Made by a program: the position numbers and the translations under genes. A DNA stretch of 64,000 nt from Thalassobius sp. Cn5-15 (GTDB lineage: Bacteria > Pseudomonadota > Alphaproteobacteria > Rhodobacterales > Rhodobacteraceae), in contig NZ_JAKRGF010000006.1 of assembly GCF_022347685.1 (NCBI RefSeq), forward strand, positions 1 to 64,000, in the 5' to 3' direction. Every line of letters begins with the position of its first letter. Position 1 is the first letter of the stretch. The notes beneath the pieces were generated by a model that worked only from the letters and a program-made list of their open reading frames with translations, had not been told where the DNA came from and did no database searches. This document shows positions 61,791 through 64,000 of the stretch, piece after piece.

Positions 61791-62837
61791 TTAAAAGCTG
61801 GCCTCTGGGCGAAAATCCTCTGGGATTTGATCCACATCTTCCAGCAGTAGATCGGTCATCACCTCGGCCACCTTGGGGGCCATGCCGAAGCCGATCTTGA
61901 ACCCACCGTTGGCGATATACTGCCCCCGGTGGATCGGGTGGTCCCCAAGCACCGGCGCGCGTGAGCGGCTGCGCGGGCGCACACCGGCCCAGCGGTCGAC
62001 GACCTCGGCCCCCTTCAAGGCAGGCACCGCAGCGAGGGCACGCTCAATCACGATGTCCAGTTGGTTATCCGTGGATTTCGGGTCGTCGTAGTCGCGCTCA
62101 CTGGTTGATCCAATGGCGATCGTGCCATCCGCATGAGGCACGATATGCACCGTGTCAGCAAAAAGCTGCGGTGCGAATGTTAGCTCCATATCCACCTTTA
62201 GGGATGCGCCTTGGCCCTTTACTCCCGCGCCAAACATACGGGGGCGTATGGTGTTGATCGTCTCCAGATCCGCAATGCCGGTGGCCCATAGCATGCGCCC
62301 CTCATCTGTGGCCTCGGGCACAATCTCCCCCCCCTTGGCGGTGATCGCAGCCACCAGTGCGGCGCAGGCGCGGCGGGGATGCAGACGCGCGGTCAGTGTG
62401 TCATGAATCAGGAAGCCGCTGGGACTATGCGGTGCCCAACCGCCTGCCTTGGCCGCAGGGATCACCTCCCATGTCGCGTGCCCCTGCCAAAGGTCGACAG
62501 CGGTTTCCGCCCGACCCTGAGCCAGTTCCAGTGCATGTGCATCGGCGATGGGCTGCAGCCGTCCAGTGCGCCCATAGCCAGACGAGATGCCGCCTGCGGC
62601 CTCCACCCCTCGCCAGAAACCTTCCGCCATGATAAGGCTGTCGAACTGAAACGCCTTCTTGCTATTCCAGTTTTCCGGTACATGCGGGGCCAGAGCGCCG
62701 ACGACACCTCCGCTTGATCCGGCCCCTGGGCCATAGGGATCCACCACCCGCACCTTGGCACCGCGCGACAGGCAGGCCCATGCGATTGACAGGCCAAAGA
62801 TTCCCGCACCACGTATCGTTACATCTGCCATTGCCAT
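61791..62837 (-). CDS. FAD oxidoreductase, MnmC C-terminal domain-like
   Basis: From ATG 62837 the 348-residue protein has the FAD-binding loop MADVTIRGAGIFGLSIAWACLSRGAKV, a DAAO/MnmC-oxidase-like body with SSGGVVGALAPHVPENWNSKK and a C-terminal RWAGVRPRSRSRAPVLGDHP and YIANGGFKIGFGMAPK. It corresponds to the oxidase half of MnmC, which removes the carboxymethyl of cmnm5U34 in tRNA. The methyltransferase half is encoded by the divergent gene 57 bases away. It also could be a general D-amino acid oxidase-type enzyme; the neighbour favours MnmC. Confidence 0.85.
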   Translation of the reverse strand: MAMADVTIRGAGIFGLSIAWACLSRGAKVRVVDPYGPGAGSSGGVVGALAPHVPENWNSKKAFQFDSLIMAEGFWRGVEAAGGISSGYGRTGRLQPIADAHALELAQGRAETAVDLWQGHATWEVIPAAKAGGWAPHSPSGFLIHDTLTARLHPRRACAALVAAITAKGGEIVPEATDEGRMLWATGIADLETINTIRPRMFGAGVKGQGASLKVDMELTFAPQLFADTVHIVPHADGTIAIGSTSERDYDDPKSTDNQLDIVIERALAAVPALKGAEVVDRWAGVRPRSRSRAPVLGDHPIHRGQYIANGGFKIGFGMAPKVAEVMTDLLLEDVDQIPEDFRPEASF

Positions 62838-62894
62838 TGCGCCGTTCCCTCTGCATTGTCGGTCAGACTTTCCGTTTCCATAAGGCAATCTTTG

Positions 62895-63584
62895 ATGCAA
62901 GACCAGCAACCCCAGCCTCATGCTCAGCTGGCGTGGCGCGAGGATGCAATCCCCGTCTCGACCCAGTTTGATGATCCCTATTTTTCGCTGGAAAACGGGC
63001 TGGCGGAAACGGGGCATGTGTTTCTGGCGGGCAACGGCCTGCCGGAGCGGTTCCGCGATGGTTTCCATGTGGCGGAGCTGGGATTTGGCACCGGTTTGAA
63101 TTTGCTGGCTGCGCTGAAACTGTGGCGGGCTTCTGGCGCGGCGGGCAAGTTGCACTTCACAACTTTTGAAGCTTTCCCAATGCGGCCAGCAGAGATGTTG
63201 CGCGCTCAGGCGGCGTTTCCAGAGATTGCAGAGGTGGCGGCGGATCTGGCGCCGCATTGGTCAGACGATCTGTGCCGGATCAGCCTGCCGGACCTGGAGT
63301 TTGAGATGGTGCACGGGGATGCGCGCGAGACCTTGCCGAAATGGCAAGGCGCAGCGGATGCGTGGTTCCTGGACGGATTTTCGCCGGCCAAGAACCCCGA
63401 GTTGTGGTCGCCAGAACTGATGGCGGCAGTGGGTGACCATACGGCTGCGAATGGCACGGCGGCGACTTACACGGCAGCAGGCTTCGTGCGCCGTGGTCTG
63501 GCTGATGCAGGGTTTATTGTGGAGCGGGTTCCGGGATATGGGCGTAAGCGGCATATGACCGTCGCGCGCAAAGATACCGCATGA
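62895..63584 (+). CDS. mnmD: tRNA 5-methylaminomethyl-2-thiouridine methyltransferase MnmD
   Basis: From ATG 62895 (AAGG nine bases before) the 229-residue protein has FHVAELGFGTGLNLLAALKLW (SAM-binding), FTTFEAFPMRPAEMLRAQA, VHGDARETLP and WFLDGFSPAKNPELWSPELM, the DUF752 methyltransferase domain found as the N-terminal half of MnmC. It makes mnm5U34 from nm5U34 in tRNAs reading NNA/NNG codons. It overlaps the next transporter gene by 4 bases. Confidence 0.95.
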   Translation: MQDQQPQPHAQLAWREDAIPVSTQFDDPYFSLENGLAETGHVFLAGNGLPERFRDGFHVAELGFGTGLNLLAALKLWRASGAAGKLHFTTFEAFPMRPAEMLRAQAAFPEIAEVAADLAPHWSDDLCRISLPDLEFEMVHGDARETLPKWQGAADAWFLDGFSPAKNPELWSPELMAAVGDHTAANGTAATYTAAGFVRRGLADAGFIVERVPGYGRKRHMTVARKDTA

Positions 63585-64000
63585 GTGCACAGGGTCACAA
63601 CACCCGTCTTGGCATCATGCTGATGGCCGCAGCAACGCTGGTGTTTGCGTTGCAGGACGGCATCTCGAAACATTTGGCGGCAGAATATAACACCATGATG
63701 GTGATCATGGTGCGCTACTGGTTCTTTGCCATCTTCGTGATCGCTTTGGCTGTGCGACAATCGGGTGGCATCCGTCAGGCGGCGCGCACCCGTCAGCCGG
63801 TGCTGCAAAGCATCCGCGCGCTTCTCTTGGTGACGGAGATATGTGTCGCTGTCTATGGCTTTACCCTGCTGGGCCTTGTGGAAAGTCAGGCGGTTTTTGC
63901 AGTCTATCCGCTGCTGGTCGCGGCGCTCAGCGGGCCCGTCCTTGGCGAACGTGTTGGTTGGCGACGCTGGGCAGCGATTGGCACCGGGATGGCGGGCATT
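63581..64000 (+). CDS. DMT family transporter (EamA), partial
   Basis: The frame from ATG 63581 encodes about 140 residues up to the window edge: MSAQGHNTRLGIMLMAAATLVFALQDGISKHL, VIMVRYWFFAIFVIALAV, LLVTEICVAVYGFTLLGL and AVYPLLVAALSGPVLGERVGWRRW. The VFALQDGISK and EG-like AVYPLLVAAL motifs belong to the EamA family of drug/metabolite exporters. It continues beyond 64000. It overlaps mnmD by 4 bases. Confidence 0.88.
   Translation, partial: MSAQGHNTRLGIMLMAAATLVFALQDGISKHLAAEYNTMMVIMVRYWFFAIFVIALAVRQSGGIRQAARTRQPVLQSIRALLLVTEICVAVYGFTLLGLVESQAVFAVYPLLVAALSGPVLGERVGWRRWAAIGTGMAGI

Overview
The window looks like chromosome of a marine alphaproteobacterium of the Rhodobacteraceae/Roseobacter group. 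The evidence is its gene neighbourhoods rather than a database search: uvrC-pgsA-moaD-moaE in a row, a MipZ division-site ATPase, a FYDLN-acid protein (TIGR02300), a bluB gene, a DUF5928-type glycosyltransferase, and a moderately high G+C with four-base ATGA start/stop overlaps. Most of the sequence is ordinary housekeeping chromosome with small accessory insertions.

Layout. 1-93 is the 3' end of a 5S rRNA (end of an rRNA operon). 586-6331 holds two hybrid histidine kinases (the first with a +1 frameshift) around a DUF4202 gene. 6545-8340 is a small accessory patch (IS3-type orfA remnant, AAC(3)-like acetyltransferase) ending at the 3' end of a tRNA-Ala(GGC). 8526-13261 carries a FYDLN protein, a YgjP-type metallopeptidase, a GntR regulator, an S49 peptidase, a 55-residue membrane/zinc-ribbon protein, a Ca2+/Na+ antiporter and an SDR. 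13557-19785 is uvrC, a periplasmic sulfite-oxidase-fold protein translationally coupled to a hybrid kinase, then pgsA-moaD-moaE. 19858-23137 (minus) has an HpcH/HpaI aldolase, an MBL hydrolase, mipZ and a YceI protein.

23330-32921 (minus) is a dispersed version of the ffh-rpsP-rimM-trmD-rplS translation/secretion cluster, with rpmE at its end and interleaved accessory genes (YegP-like, sulfotransferase-like, bluB, chorismate mutase, two GNATs, a lipoprotein). Within it lies a plus-strand LuxR-type regulator followed by a lux-box-like palindrome. 33301-35053 is a LysR regulator and a DMT transporter; 35126-36828 is glnK-amtB; 37125-39335 a class A penicillin-binding protein; then a divergent TetR/SRPBCC pair with a 25-bp palindrome between them; mlaA-mlaC; a type I secretion ABC/HlyD pair; a RidA-GDPD pair; and a coupled GNAT-PCD-MscS operon.

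49076-57181 is more accessory: an EF-hand Ser/Ala-rich protein, a leucine-rich-repeat-like protein, a peroxiredoxin, a ferredoxin-reductase-type flavoprotein with rsmD, a HIT protein, a divergent glycosyltransferase/sulfotransferase pair and an FMN reductase. 57380-64000 contains an OmpA-family lipoprotein, an AraC-Ogt DNA methyltransferase, a serine beta-lactamase-fold hydrolase, nth-adenosine kinase, a split MnmC (separate divergent oxidase and methyltransferase genes), and the start of a second DMT transporter cut by the window edge. I saw no CRISPR array, prophage or complete insertion sequence. The best candidates for something undescribed are the SUOX-fold/hybrid-kinase pair, the LuxR solo with its palindrome, and the glycosyltransferase/sulfotransferase pair.
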